64,000 nt of DNA. It comes from Holacanthus passer. Its lineage: Eukaryota > Chordata > Actinopteri > Pomacanthidae. Location of the stretch: NCBI GenBank assembly GCA_025331565.1, contig JAFREQ010000003.1, forward strand, positions 12,083,001-12,147,000, read 5' to 3'. The notes under the pieces are model-generated. The model searched no databases. It had not been told where the DNA came from and worked only from the letters and a program-made list of their open reading frames with translations. How positions within the stretch are numbered: the stretch's first letter is position 1; each line of letters starts with the position of its first letter. The translations under genes were made by a program, and so were the position numbers. This document shows, in pieces, positions 14,278 to 26,744 of the stretch.

Positions 14278-14326
<49 letters not shown>
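13250..14326. repeat. cluster of three long dinucleotide tracts
   Basis: (TG)n at 13250-13294, (TG)n at 13924-13974 and (CA)n at 14281-14326, each over 20 units, within 1.1 kb. The last is the opposite strand orientation of the first two. Confidence 0.95.
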
Positions 14327-14328
<2 letters not shown>

Positions 14329-17300
14329 TCAAATGACTCAATAGGCTAAAAGAGGATGTGTGTCATGCTCTGAATTCAGTTTGATTTATATATTGTTGTA
14401 ACCAGAGAGACAAACAGAGAGAGGCTATAAAATGTCCCCAATGAACTTTCTCAGATTTCTGTATCTGACCAGCAGGAAAATACCGTAAACAGTAAAAACA
14501 CAAACAAAAGACACACAGTTGACTGGAGGGATCTAAACATTGGGTTTCTAATTATTTAATCAATAGTAGTTTTTTTTTAGGAATCAAATTGTGATACTAA
14601 GAATCAAATTGGATAATGATATTCCCAAAGATTCACGCTGTAATTTTGGGAATATACAAGTTTTGTTTTTGATGTGAACTGAACAGGGCCGGTCTAAACG
14701 CTGATGAGGGCTGCAGCTGCCGACATGCTCCTGTCACTACAAGGTGATTCTAATTAGACAAGGTGTTACATGCATTTCTCCTTTACTGGCTCTCTGTTAC
14801 CACCCGCTGCTCCACCTGCAGGACACCTGCAACTTTCATGGATTCTATTACTATGAGAAATTGTGTAATAATTATACATAATATATATTAGATTTTTGTC
14901 TTTTCATCCATTGTGTACAAATTCAAAATAACCACAATGGCTTTACTGTCTTTGTTACCTGCTTCTCAAATCCTTCATGGTTGTCTCATAGATGATCTCT
15001 CTCTTCTTCCCACTTTTTGTCACAGTTACAACAATTACCATGTAGATAAGGTTAGGGAACAGTCGTGATCATGGTTAAAGGAGATAAAATTAGAACTAAG
15101 CTCTAATTTCCTCCTGCTTTCAGTGACAGTGACTTGACTAAAAACAGCACTAGTGAGTGCTGCTGGTTTTACTCCACTTGACAACTATTCTGTCCTCTGC
15201 TGTGATTCATGCACAATGGCGCCATCTGTTGGACGTCTATGTAGGTGTGTACCACACAGGAAATAGGAAACAGGTAATGGTCTCCTGCCCTTTTGTTTTT
15301 GCTGCCCATGCACTGACACAAGAAGCAATTCTGGCCTGTTATGCTTAAGGAAGCAATGGCTTTTAGTTTATTTACTTTATTTAGAATTTTATATTTTGGA
15401 GTATCCATGACAGATGATGTTTGGCATCATAGTATTTGTGGATGTTAGGCTTGCGAGCATGCAGTTGTGTTATAGCATAGACAACAAATGCTTAATAGGA
15501 TTTGTAGTAGCACTATCTAGGTATTTTATTGTTTGCATATTTTGCCCTATATGTTTTCCACTGTATCAGGAGATTTGTTTATCACGTGAAGTTACTGAAT
15601 GGAGTTTGGCTGACTGTCAATCTTCATTCCACTACACCCAAACATGTAGAGAGGATAGTAACAAGTACTGTGACTTCATAATTGATCAATTTTAACTTCC
15701 AAGAAAGGAGGTTTTTTGGTAGAGATGAGAGAATGTTTTCATCCTGCTGAAAGTTGGGGGCTGGAAAAGTCCATAGCTAGGGTTCATCTGCAAACACGTA
15801 CAGTTTGAAAAGCATTTCTTCACAAACAGACAATATGAAGAGCCACAGTAGAACTGAAATCAAATAAAATAAAATAGCTTAATTCTTTTTGTACAAAAGG
15901 CTCCTGCAGTTGTGTCTCTCATGCCTCCATCCTGGAGGTCAACGGTCTTTTTTATCAGCTGTATCGTCTCTTTCAATATGGGACTACACAGTGTGAATGC
16001 ATCCTATTCACCGCACAGTAACAGCTGTTCAGAGCTGTCTGGGCCATTATCATAAAACTGCATCATGAATGCCAACCTGTCAGTGCAACACAAAGAGGAC
16101 CAAAAATATTGGACACCTATAGTGGAGAGACACTGAATCCACACTCTCTTTACAATGATGTTTCAGGCAGTTAGTAATCCTAGTGATGGGATGCAGTTAG
16201 ATACAGCAGTGTGTGTTTGTAATTCAGACTTGTAACTGGAGCTAAATATTTGAAGGTAGTGATTAGTGCTACTTTTTTTTGGTACTGACAGAAATTATGC
16301 CCCAAAAACTGTCAAGCACCAAAAAGTCAAAAAGTATTAGATTCATAAAAATGTCAAACCATAGCAGCGATTACACTGAACTGGTGTCTAAAAGCTTCAG
16401 AAACACATTCCACATTCTCACAGTCTGACACAGTGGAGGAATCAGTCATGCCAGAGGCAACACTTTGTTCTACTGTGTCAGACAATCAGCTCTTTGACAG
16501 TGAAGTAAAATGACAGCCACTGTAGGGAACAGCACACACAGCCTATGGGATGTGTCAAAGATGGACCTCTTCACCTTCCTGTCTCACACACCATCTCCAT
16601 TCTCTCTATGTATTCTCTCTGCATCTCTTCCTGCAGCCAGGACATTTGAATCAGAAGAGGGCTAACTCAAGTAAATTACCACAAATATTTCTTCTGTCCT
16701 TCAGTTACTCCCACAACTACATGTCTTATTTCTCCCACAACCATCAGTACGGCTGCTTCTTAAGGCTGCTTCTCCATCAGCCCATAAATGAATGTGGTGA
16801 ACTACACCTCAGTGTGAAGATCATGCTAAAAAAAAAATACTGTTGTTCTGCTTAAAAACAGTCGGATTTTGTTCCCTCTTGACACATCAAATGACATATT
16901 AGAGCACACGTTTGCTGTTACTACTGCACTCCATGCTGATTGACCTACCTCTACCTGTGGTGCCCCCTGCAGGCAGTCAAACATCCTACAAAACACCTGG
17001 AGGACAGGAAGGGACGACAGAATATACAGCACATACGTGAGCATACAAGTGTGGCAATGACTCTTTACATAAAAGGTGAATGTTTATATGCTCTAAAATG
17101 TATTCTTTTATGACTGCACATCAGCTTGAGGTGCATTTGAGCAGGACAACGTTTTGACAAGATAGAGTTTAAGCGAAGCCTTACCTTCACATCATATATC
17201 ATCTGATATATCAATTTGGCCCCACCTCCCGAACACGCATGCACACATAGGGCGGTTGCTATGGCAACCGAGCCTGAAGGGCCAGTGAATCAGTCTGGAC

Positions 17301-20300
17301 TGATCTAGATTTGCTGATAACACATATACGGTGCACACACTCTTGCAGCTGCACAGCACACACGTTGCGCTGCATGTCCATACAAACACACACAGATGGA
17401 AACAGTATATGCAGAAGGCAGCTAACTAAGCACACATGCACGCCACGTTTAGAATTAACTGAAATGCTGCTTGTGCTGAAATTTGTTCATCTGACATGAA
17501 GTGGAAGACACAGTTTGAAAAGATGATTTGCTGTAACGTATTCACTGCATTTATAAACCCAACACCGGCTGTCTGCGGGTAGACCATGACCCGTACAAAA
17601 TGAATTCCATTTAACACAAGAATGCATAATAAAGGTTTTATACCAGCAATAAATACTTTCAGCAACCCTCCACCCTGACAAGAGTACAGGTTCAGGAGAA
17701 ATGATGAATCTGTCAGTCAACTTAGTGATTACACATAGGCATAAAAAAGTCTAATGTATATGAAAAATAAATATATCAGCCAGGGTAAAAGTAATACAGC
17801 TGTCAAAAACTACAGCCTCTGAAATTACATGGAAGATTAAATTATATTTTGCTTTGGAGGAACAAGATATTTCAACTCCTACCGACCAGATTACCAGATT
17901 TGTGCAGTGAATTTACATCGGCCCAAAAGGATGATTGCTAATGGTTTTCGTGACCTCCTGAACTCTCCACTAGGATTACCATTAGATCAGCAGTTCACCT
18001 AGTACACAAAAAGTATAACAATGTAATGGGCAGACGTAAAGACTTTCATTCACATGGTGACCGCTTTCCATTTTGGACAATCTCTGTGTGTGTGCAATAA
18101 TACTAAGACTACTACTACTACTAATAATAATAATAATAATAAAATAGTAGTGTAAGAACTACCAAAAAAAGTGCATAGTGCTGCAAGCTGTATTTGTGGT
18201 TTTCAACATAAAACTGACACGTATTTCAAAAATATGGCAATAATACTGATGAACCATGATAATTTTGGTCTGTAATCATTAAATTAAATTTTCCGTTTCA
18301 TCTCTGCTTGGAAAGATGGCAAAAGTATATCCTCCTATTTGTAATGACCACTGCAGTCTCCAGGGGTTCCTCATGTGGATTTAGACTATTACCTCTGATG
18401 ATATTTTATTAATCACTAAGGGACAAAGTAATGGTTCCTACAGCTATGCAGAGCCTACTGTTGCTAGTAGTAGCTACTGGCTGCTGTCAAAGTCAATTCG
18501 GACCACAGAGTATTACATGCAGATTTTGCAGCACCATAATGACATTTTTGCAATGATGGCCGATATCATGTTGATGTTCAAAATACATTTAAAAGAATTC
18601 AAATTATTCAGTGTTTTCATAAAATAATCTCAGGCTTTGATAGTGGACAGTTATCTCCAAAACAGCATTTGGATTTCTAAACCACAATTCTCAGATTGAT
18701 GACAACATTATGTTTTTGTTGTTGTTGTTGTTCACCTAACAGTTATCTTTTTCAGGAATCTTTCCATCTCCAACCTGTTCTAACACGCATCCCATTTTCT
18801 GTAACATAAAGCCAACATCAGGCCTGGTGGATATGCCGGACTGGAGGTCTGACTCTAGTAAATACACAGATCCATTTACGTCATCACATTGCAGAAGAGA
18901 GGAAAAGCAGAAGGGCAGGGTCCCACTCTCCAGAGGCTGTGCTGTGTTTTTATAGGCCATCAGAAGTAGAGTAGGCTAATTAGCATTCGGCCTTAATATA
19001 GATGAGCAGAACACTCAGCCTCGGCCTGCGCTGTCTGCTGCAAGCTGCTGGAAAACCATAAGTCTTTCATGCAAACACAACAGAAAAGATCATCTCGGGA
19101 TCAGTTTAGGGTCTTCACCTTGGCTGCCCTTTAGCGTAAGAGCTGATATCAGGAACTGACCGATGAATTTTAAAGCATCAAGCTGCATCAGTGACCTTTT
19201 GCCCCCACAGGAGCCTGATCAGCAGCTCCGACCGCCTGCTGTTTCATTCACGTAATATGTATATTAGAAGAGACTCAGATGGATTAGAGATGGATTTTCA
19301 TAAACAGGGCTCTGACACAATCTGCCTGAGGTGTTTAGGCTTTTACATGCTACTACTCCTCATCATAATAATCTTTTTTTATCTTTTACAAACAGGGGGC
19401 GAACACTTTGGTCCAGACCAGGATATTTTCACAGCTAAAGAACAGATTGCGATGAAATTTGGTTTGGATGTTCAGCGTTCCCATAGGATCATTTCTAATG
19501 GCTGTGGTGTCAGCGTGACCTTTCCCACAGCACTAACTTGAGGCCAGCGCTGCTACATAGAAATATGGAAATTCACATGGCAGAAGCACGTTCACGCTCC
19601 CAAAGGTTTAAAGCTTTTTGATTGCAACCCTTTGCTTTTCCTCGGTTTTCACTCCCTTTTCTTTACAGACTCTGATGTGCCATCAATTTGCACATCAGTG
19701 GCACTTCAGATGTCTGGGAACTGTTTATTCTTTTAAAAGTTAAAACTACTTGGATTTCAACACACCACAAATATCTGTATTCAAAAACATCCTCTGGCAC
19801 TAAGAAGCGTGTTGATGAGACATTCTGAGCCTTAGTTCTGCCAACATTTCATGGATAGAGTAAAAACTCCCCAAACACAAAAACAAAATTTTTTGCACCA
19901 GGGCTCCCATCATGCTTTGGATGCTGTAAACAGGAAGTATAATGTTGCTGTGGAGTAAATGAGCACAGTGAGCTCAGTCCTGATAATGTTTACCCTATAT
20001 TTCTTTACATTAAGGTAAATCTTCACCATGGAAAATGATTATTTTCTATCACTTCTGGTTTCACACTGTAACCTTGGAAACAGGCAACCACCACTGGATT
20101 AGATTGATTTTTGAAAAAAATGTTGATTATGAGACGATGATGATTTTTTAATCATTTTTGATTTTTAAGCAGATATATCTACATTTATCACTTGAAAGAG
20201 TGAGTCACACAAATTCCTGCATTATGTGGGTGTCCTCTGTGTGTTTTTAAATTTGAATTTATTTTTATTTTTGATGAAAAAATGCACCCTCAGGATATGA

Positions 20301-20989
20301 ACTGTTCTACCTGCCCTCCATCAGCCCAGATTTGATGAATGCATGTGTCATTTAAAATTTTAAGAGTATTCTACATAACAAACAACTGTATGTAGTCCAG
20401 CAAACACTTTATATTGTGAAGAACATTTTTGTTTCAGACTAAATGATGATCTGAAATAAATAGCTAAAATTAACAATGAGTGATTCGAAGGATGAAAGGG
20501 CGGCGTAAACAGTGTGTCAGTTTGGATGAGGGACACAGTAACATGAATGGCCTACATTATTCTAATGGATCGACCAAAGGGAGAGAAGAGCGAATTGTCA
20601 CGTTATTCATCTTACATATATTCATTTCTATTTCTATTAATTCGCGCTATAAATAAGAAAGCTGCACTAATCAATGTGTTGCATATAAACAATGGATCAT
20701 GTGACTATGTGTAATGTGAAAGTCATGACTTTTAGCGATGAGCCCACAGAGAATCGTCACCAGCTCTGCAGGTCCTCTCAGCTCTACAGAGCTTTTTAGT
20801 GTCTTTAAGCTCGTTATTTTGGATTTGGAACAAGAGCTAAAAGGAAGGAATATTGTACTAACATTCATCAGATGGACACAAGCACGACTTCAAATACTAA
20901 TGTTACCCTGTTATTATCCAACAACATGTTCACAATAACAACTTTACAAGATGATATGTCAGTACTGCTTTGACCCCAAGTGGCCAAAA

Positions 20990-21250
20990 AATAATGCAGA
21001 CAGAATGTAGCAAATTCCAACTGTGGCAATAATCAATGTCTTCATTCTCTGGGGACCATGAACATCCAGTGCAATTATGATGGCAATCCAGTCTGTGTGC
21101 AAAGTTGACATTTTTGACTAGAGGAAAGGTCAGGATTGTGAGACTCATTAGGATTCACCCTCTGGGGAACATGAATATCTGTACTAAATGTCATGCCATC
21201 TGGGCAGTAGCTGATGAGATACAGAATCTTGCTATGGATCAGCCCTCCAC
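20990..21250 (+). repeat. dispersed teleost repeat, two diverged units
   Basis: Two tandem-like units each hold CTCTGGGGA(A/C)CATGAA followed by ATGT/ATGATGGCAAT(C)-type text and the phrase GATGAGATAC. This resembles a repeat widespread in fish introns ('CTCTGGGGACCATGAATGTCTG...'). There is no coding capacity. Family naming would need a repeat-library search. Confidence 0.45.
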
Positions 21251-22794
21251 CACTGTCTGCGAAGTAAAGCAGGGAGGATATACAGTACAGTAAGCGTAAT
21301 CTGAAACCGCTGTATAAATGGGGCAAAGGACCTATTTTGAAGTTACAACAGTGTGAGGAAGTCAGCCTCTTCTTACATAAGGCCTGGTGGGAGATTACTG
21401 TAATGTGAGCTGGAAAAATCCTGACCTAATTTCACTGCTACACTCCCTCCTCCAGCGAGGTCAAGAATGTGTTTGAGAGATGTACAAATACACAGAATCA
21501 AATACAAACACGCAGCAGAAGTTGTGCATAGTCTGGCCTGTCTTTCTCTTCACCTCTCTCTCTCTCTGCACACACACACACATGGACACGGACACACAGT
21601 GCAGTCTGGCTAATGTCCCACTTCCCCCTCTGTCTGGCCAAAGGAATGCTCCGTTTCCTGTGTGTTGTGATCAGTACACACTCACTGCTTCCCAGTGGGC
21701 CTCCGCACAGATCCCAGCAGCTTGATAAGGAAATGGCCTTTTCTGGTAGTAGATACAACAGCTACTGAAACCACTACACTGTTTCCTATTCAAATCCACA
21801 TTCCATTTTTAAGCCATTTGCACACAATCCTGCTTTGTGGTCAACATTTTTTGGGTGTACTTTTTCCCCCAGAACGCCAGTAAACGAGAGCTCTGGTGAT
21901 ATATTAATGCAGGATGTGACTCAATAAAATAAAAAAAAGACTAAATAAACTTGGAATAGTAATAACTCTTTTTGGCCCAAACCCATGAGATCTACCTCAG
22001 AAAAAAATGTTCTATCAATTGATGTGAAGCCACTGACATGGATTTGAGAGATATTTGATGCTGGTTCAAGCTAAAGATTCCACTCTTTTTGTAACGGTGA
22101 AGATTATATATTTCCTTATAGTTAGACAGATGTTTTTATTCCAGTACCAACAAAAGGCTCTTTCACATCTCCAGCAACTAAAATGTCTCTTGAGAGTTGC
22201 ATTTGTAGTTAAAAATAAAACAGCTGTTATATCTGTGTAATAAGAGCAAGGGTTCAGATTTTATAAGTATAGTAACAAGTACGATAGACAAAAGAAAGCC
22301 TCAGTGCAGAAATGAAAGACAAGCGAAAAGTGGAGCAGAATTTGATCTCTTCTGTTCTCTCTGTCAGCAATGGTGGCTAAGATAGAAGAAGCTGACTGTA
22401 ATTAACTGGCAAAACACTTGTACCACTCCTGTCTGTACAGAGGAATAAGATATACACACGACACTTGTCAGCAGAACGTCTTCACTGTTGGTTTGGCTCT
22501 GAGAATATCACCAGCTTTATGTGAATAATATTGATGATGGAAATGATGGCCAAAACTACAACAATAAAAGTCTAGTCGAAGCAACAATCTGGATGACAAT
22601 CAGTCTGTGCAGTGCAAGTATTCAACAGTATTCTTCAAAAAATCTTGTTTGTTTTTTGGGGTTTTTTTCCATCGTCTTTCCTTGGTTCCACTCACGTTCT
22701 ATTAATGGGAGCATAGTCTGAGCTGAAACAACTGTAGACACACAGACAGACACAAACAGACATTAAGGTGACTGCAGCTTGGGTGGTCAGCCAT

Positions 22795-22798
<4 letters not shown>

Positions 22799-22846
<48 letters not shown>

Positions 22847-23041
22847 ATACACACACACACTGGGAGCTGTGAGTTTAATCTGCCCAGCTGCCATCCTGTG
22901 AATTGGTTGTGAACCAAGAGGCCAAGCAATTTACTCCTCACAAAGGCCATTCCACACCACTGAGCTGTGTGTCTGTGTGTGTGAGAGAGAGTGTGTGTGT
23001 CTGTGTGTGCATGTGCCTGCATGTGTGTGTTTGTGTGTGTC
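22799..23041. repeat. (CA)n and (TG)n tracts flanking 120 bp
   Basis: (CA)n at 22799-22859 (slightly interrupted) and (TG)n, mixed with GA, at 22972-23040, in inverted relation. The second leads into the dispersed repeat copy A. Confidence 0.95.
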
Positions 23042-23120
23042 TTTAATTATGATGGAATTGAGACCGGGTGGGTGGGGAGGCATAGATGGAATATGCGTGG
23101 GATAAAGAGGAAGATGTGGA
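23042..23120 (+). repeat. (TG)n-linked dispersed repeat, copy A
   Basis: The segment after a (TG)n tract, beginning TTTAATTATGATGGAATTGAG, matches 29918-29997 with roughly ten differences in 79 bases, in the same orientation and with the same (TG)n neighbour. It is therefore one copy of a repeat rather than a unique sequence. Confidence 0.6.
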
Positions 23121-26100
23121 GGACTGGATAGATGATGGGGATACAGAGGGAGATTGGAAGGATAAGAGCAAATGAGAGAGGGATGCTGGCAAGGATGAGG
23201 GGGGGAAATGAGAAGAAGGAAGTGAAGGCACTATTTACAGGGAGGTGAAAAGAGATGGACAGATTGTTTTTGACAGAGAGATAAAGGTGAAGGGGATGGG
23301 GGGGTGTTTAGCTCTTGTCTGATGTTACAGTCCTCTCTGACAGGACAACACTCACCGTTAGATAAATAAGCTCTGTGACCATGTAAGGACAGTTCATCAT
23401 TAGTTCTACTTCCTGGTATCACACTCAATGCAACAAGGACATCCAACTGTCATTTTTGACCATGAACTTGTTTGTTCAAATTAATGTGTGCTTTCAGAAT
23501 GTAATGACAAATACAATGATACCAAACAACATTCACACATTCTGAATTGAAAAAAAAAATTGGTGGTAGGCATTTAGACAAAGTGCTGCAAATACAGAAA
23601 ACGCAACCAAGCGCAGTGCCTCATTTCATTCATTCAAAACCTAATCATTACTAATTCTTGCAAGTCTTCTTGTGGCAACATGCTGACACACACACACAGA
23701 CAGACTGACAGAGAGCTGGAGACACAAACAGTAGTAGGATGGATGGCTGCATGCCCGTGCGCCTGCAGTAAAAATACAAAAAAATCCTCAGTGATCTGTT
23801 TCTGTCTGTGCAGCAGAGACAGCAGGGTTCAGGACTCTCTGCCTCTCTAACACACTCACACACACAGTTAGCCGGGAGCTCGGAGCTGTGCAGCAGAGAT
23901 CACAGCAGCAGTTTGTCCCATAGGAGCGGCTTCTGTTTGCCAGCTGCCTCCCTCTGACTGTAGCACAGAGCTGACTGAGGCCTTTGCATGTAGCAGCGAG
24001 GCACAAGACCTGATTTCATTTGAGGTTCGCTGGAACATCGCCGTTATTCAATGCACCGGAGAAGAATGTAGGATATTTCTGAGCAGTGCACTCAGCTTTA
24101 CATTCCAATTCCCGAAAGGTTAAATCACCCTCCAAATGCCAAGGATGCCATTTGCATTCCCACAGCAGTATATTAGTCCATTTGGCCTCGTACCAAACAA
24201 AGATTGGTATTTACATTAAAAATGATCAAAGCAGTGTTGGCGACAGCAGAAGACAGAGTGGGATTAACAAGTGACTGCAAACGCCCCTGTTGAGATTACA
24301 CAGGCTTCAACCTTCAGGACTTTCCCACTTTATCCAACATAAAAAACAAAAGACACTTGTATGCTTCTAAAAATGCTACAACACTAGTGCTTATTACTTT
24401 TCATTTTGTATTCTGTGGGAAGTTTGCTATGGCTTATATCCAAATGCCTCAAGTTGCATAACATCTTACCATCACACATTAATATCACAATAACTGTTAA
24501 ATGTGTGATGTTTGGTGTCAAACCAGCCACACATAATCGGCAGCTACTAATCCCCCTTTTCTCCTCACTGGGTGAATTCAGAAACTGCAATTGGCATCTG
24601 ATTCTAAAATTGTCACCGCTTTTACCAGCTGCTTCCAGGGATGGTCAGTCCTGTCTTTATTTGGGTCAGTCATCTCTTGCATATTTTCCCTGCCAAGCTC
24701 AGGTTCTGCATTCATTTCATTACAGGTGTAGTTACTGTTTTATTGTTCCACTGTTAGGTCGTTCTTGGTTGGTAGCAATAGTAATAAATGTTTTATGAAT
24801 GAAGTCATTGCCCGTGTTTTCTGTAAGTCACTTTATGTATCAGATTCTTTTTTCTTCTTTGTGCCCAAGTTCAATTCTTTCCAAAAGTTAATTTAGATTA
24901 AATATTCCTGGAAACAAAACTATCCGCATGGAAAGAGGTAAGAGAGAAAATGTGTTGGGATAGCAGCATTTATACAAACAACAAAAAATCCCCACCCATG
25001 TTTGAGCTTGTTAGGATTCACAAATCATTTGATGTGAAAATGTGATGCCACTTGCTTCATGTGAGATTTGATGATTTGAAGAATCAAGAGTGGGGACGTG
25101 AAGTGAGTGATGGTTAAATGGAAAGACGGGAACGCATAACGAGGGAGTGAGATGAGGTGAGTGAAAAAGTATCTGCAAGGGAAATTACATCAAGCCCTCC
25201 ATCTTTCAGTCTGGGCAGAGTAATATCTACAGTATCTCTTCACATCATTAATCTCTCTCTGTCTTTCCCTTTCTCCTCCATCCATTTACCATTTCATTAT
25301 CCCCCTCTCATTCCCTCCTTCCATTTCTTCCTCCCGCCCCTCCTCTCTCTCTCCTCCTCCTTCCTCTGCTGCCTCTCCACAGTGTGTAAATCATCCAATC
25401 AGGCCTGATACAGACCCCATCATGACGGAGGCCAAGGGTCAAGCACAGACAAACTGGGATGAGGCGTGTCCGACTGCGAGGATGGATGGAGGGAGGGAAA
25501 ATGGTTGGATAAATGAAAGTGCTCAGCGATTCAAGGAGAAAATGAGACAGGGTGGGTAGAGACCTGGTTCTGCGGTTTCAAGATGTGATGGATGAAAATA
25601 AATAACAGTTATTGATTAGTCTGTTGATTATTTTTCTGTTTATTTTAATGATTGTTTGTTCTATCAAAATGTCAGCAAATAGTCCAAAATAGACATCACC
25701 AGTTCCCTGAACCCAAAGTGAATTACTGGCCAATATTCTTTTTACGAAGATATGAAATAGAGAAAAGATGAAATTCATCACATTTGAAAAGGTGGAACCA
25801 GAGACTATTTGGCACGTTTGCTTGAAAAATGATTTCAATATTCAATTTCAAATTTCAAATTCAATTTTATAAGAAAGATAACATGCTGTGAAAAAAAGAG
25901 AAGGTGTGTGTTGGTGCCTGTGGGGCGTGGACAGCATTATGTTTCTTTCAAATGTGTTTCCAGTTCAAAATCAGTTATATAGGATTTTGCATTTCTAGAG
26001 CCTTGGTTGAAAATATAGTACAATTAAGTCTTTAAAGCAAAAAATGCGACAGATTTTCTTGCTCTTGTTTGTCAAAGATGAGGATTTTCTGCTTTTCTCT

Positions 26101-26688
26101 GTTAGATCATTGTAAACTTTGGGTTTTGGACTGTTTGTCGAACAAAACAAGAAAACTGAAGATGTCACCTCCTGGCAAATTGTGACATCCATTTTTCACT
26201 ATTTTCTAATATTTCACAGACTAAACACTTAATTAATAGAAAAGATGAGCGATAGATTAGATTGTTAGAGCTGTACCACAAATCTTTGATGAGCAAATGC
26301 CATGATGCCATGATTGTTTCACCTGAGTCATCAAAAATACAATCTTCCCTTTCTACAAGCCATTCACATTTTTTCTGTGCTAAGTGGAAGCTGCATCGGA
26401 GGAGGAGAGAGTAGGGAAAGACGAAGGGAGAAGAGGTGAACATGATACAGGTCTACTTCACTGGAGTCAGAAGAAGAGGGACGTACCGTAGATGGACAAT
26501 CGGACAGATGGAGAGAAGGTAGCAGAGGGGTGATGAGGAGGTGAAGGACAGACAGAAGGTCAGGCAGAGGGAGGAACGTCACGTCATCACCATGCTGCCT
26601 CTTTGTTTCTCATAATCACCCAGCTAAGCTTCAATTTACATAAAAACATTATAGATTCCCTCAAATAATCAGGAGGAGAAGCTACACT

Positions 26689-26691
<3 letters not shown>

Positions 26692-26741
<50 letters not shown>
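26692..26741. repeat. (CA)n microsatellite
   Basis: CA tract with a single AA interruption. Its neighbourhood (26400-26580) is GA-rich and non-coding. Confidence 0.95.

Positions 26742-26744
<3 letters not shown>

Larger units (their letters stand above)
4801..20935. other. long stretch without a recognised gene
   Basis: Microsatellites, CT-rich runs (7800-8160, 8690-8780, 9140-9380) and otherwise unremarkable intergenic or intronic DNA. If the bcar1 call is right this is all its intron 1. The longest open frame with any protein-like look is 19191-19541 (+), which is interrupted by an acceptor-like site and is not recognised. Confidence 0.6.

Noticed and set aside
19191..19541. 116-codon plus-strand open frame with a hydrophobic Leu/Ile run
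   Set aside because: The hydrophobic run comes from CTACTACTCC/ATAATAAT/T-rich DNA ending in a splice-acceptor-like ACAAACAG. No family recognised and no conserved motif.
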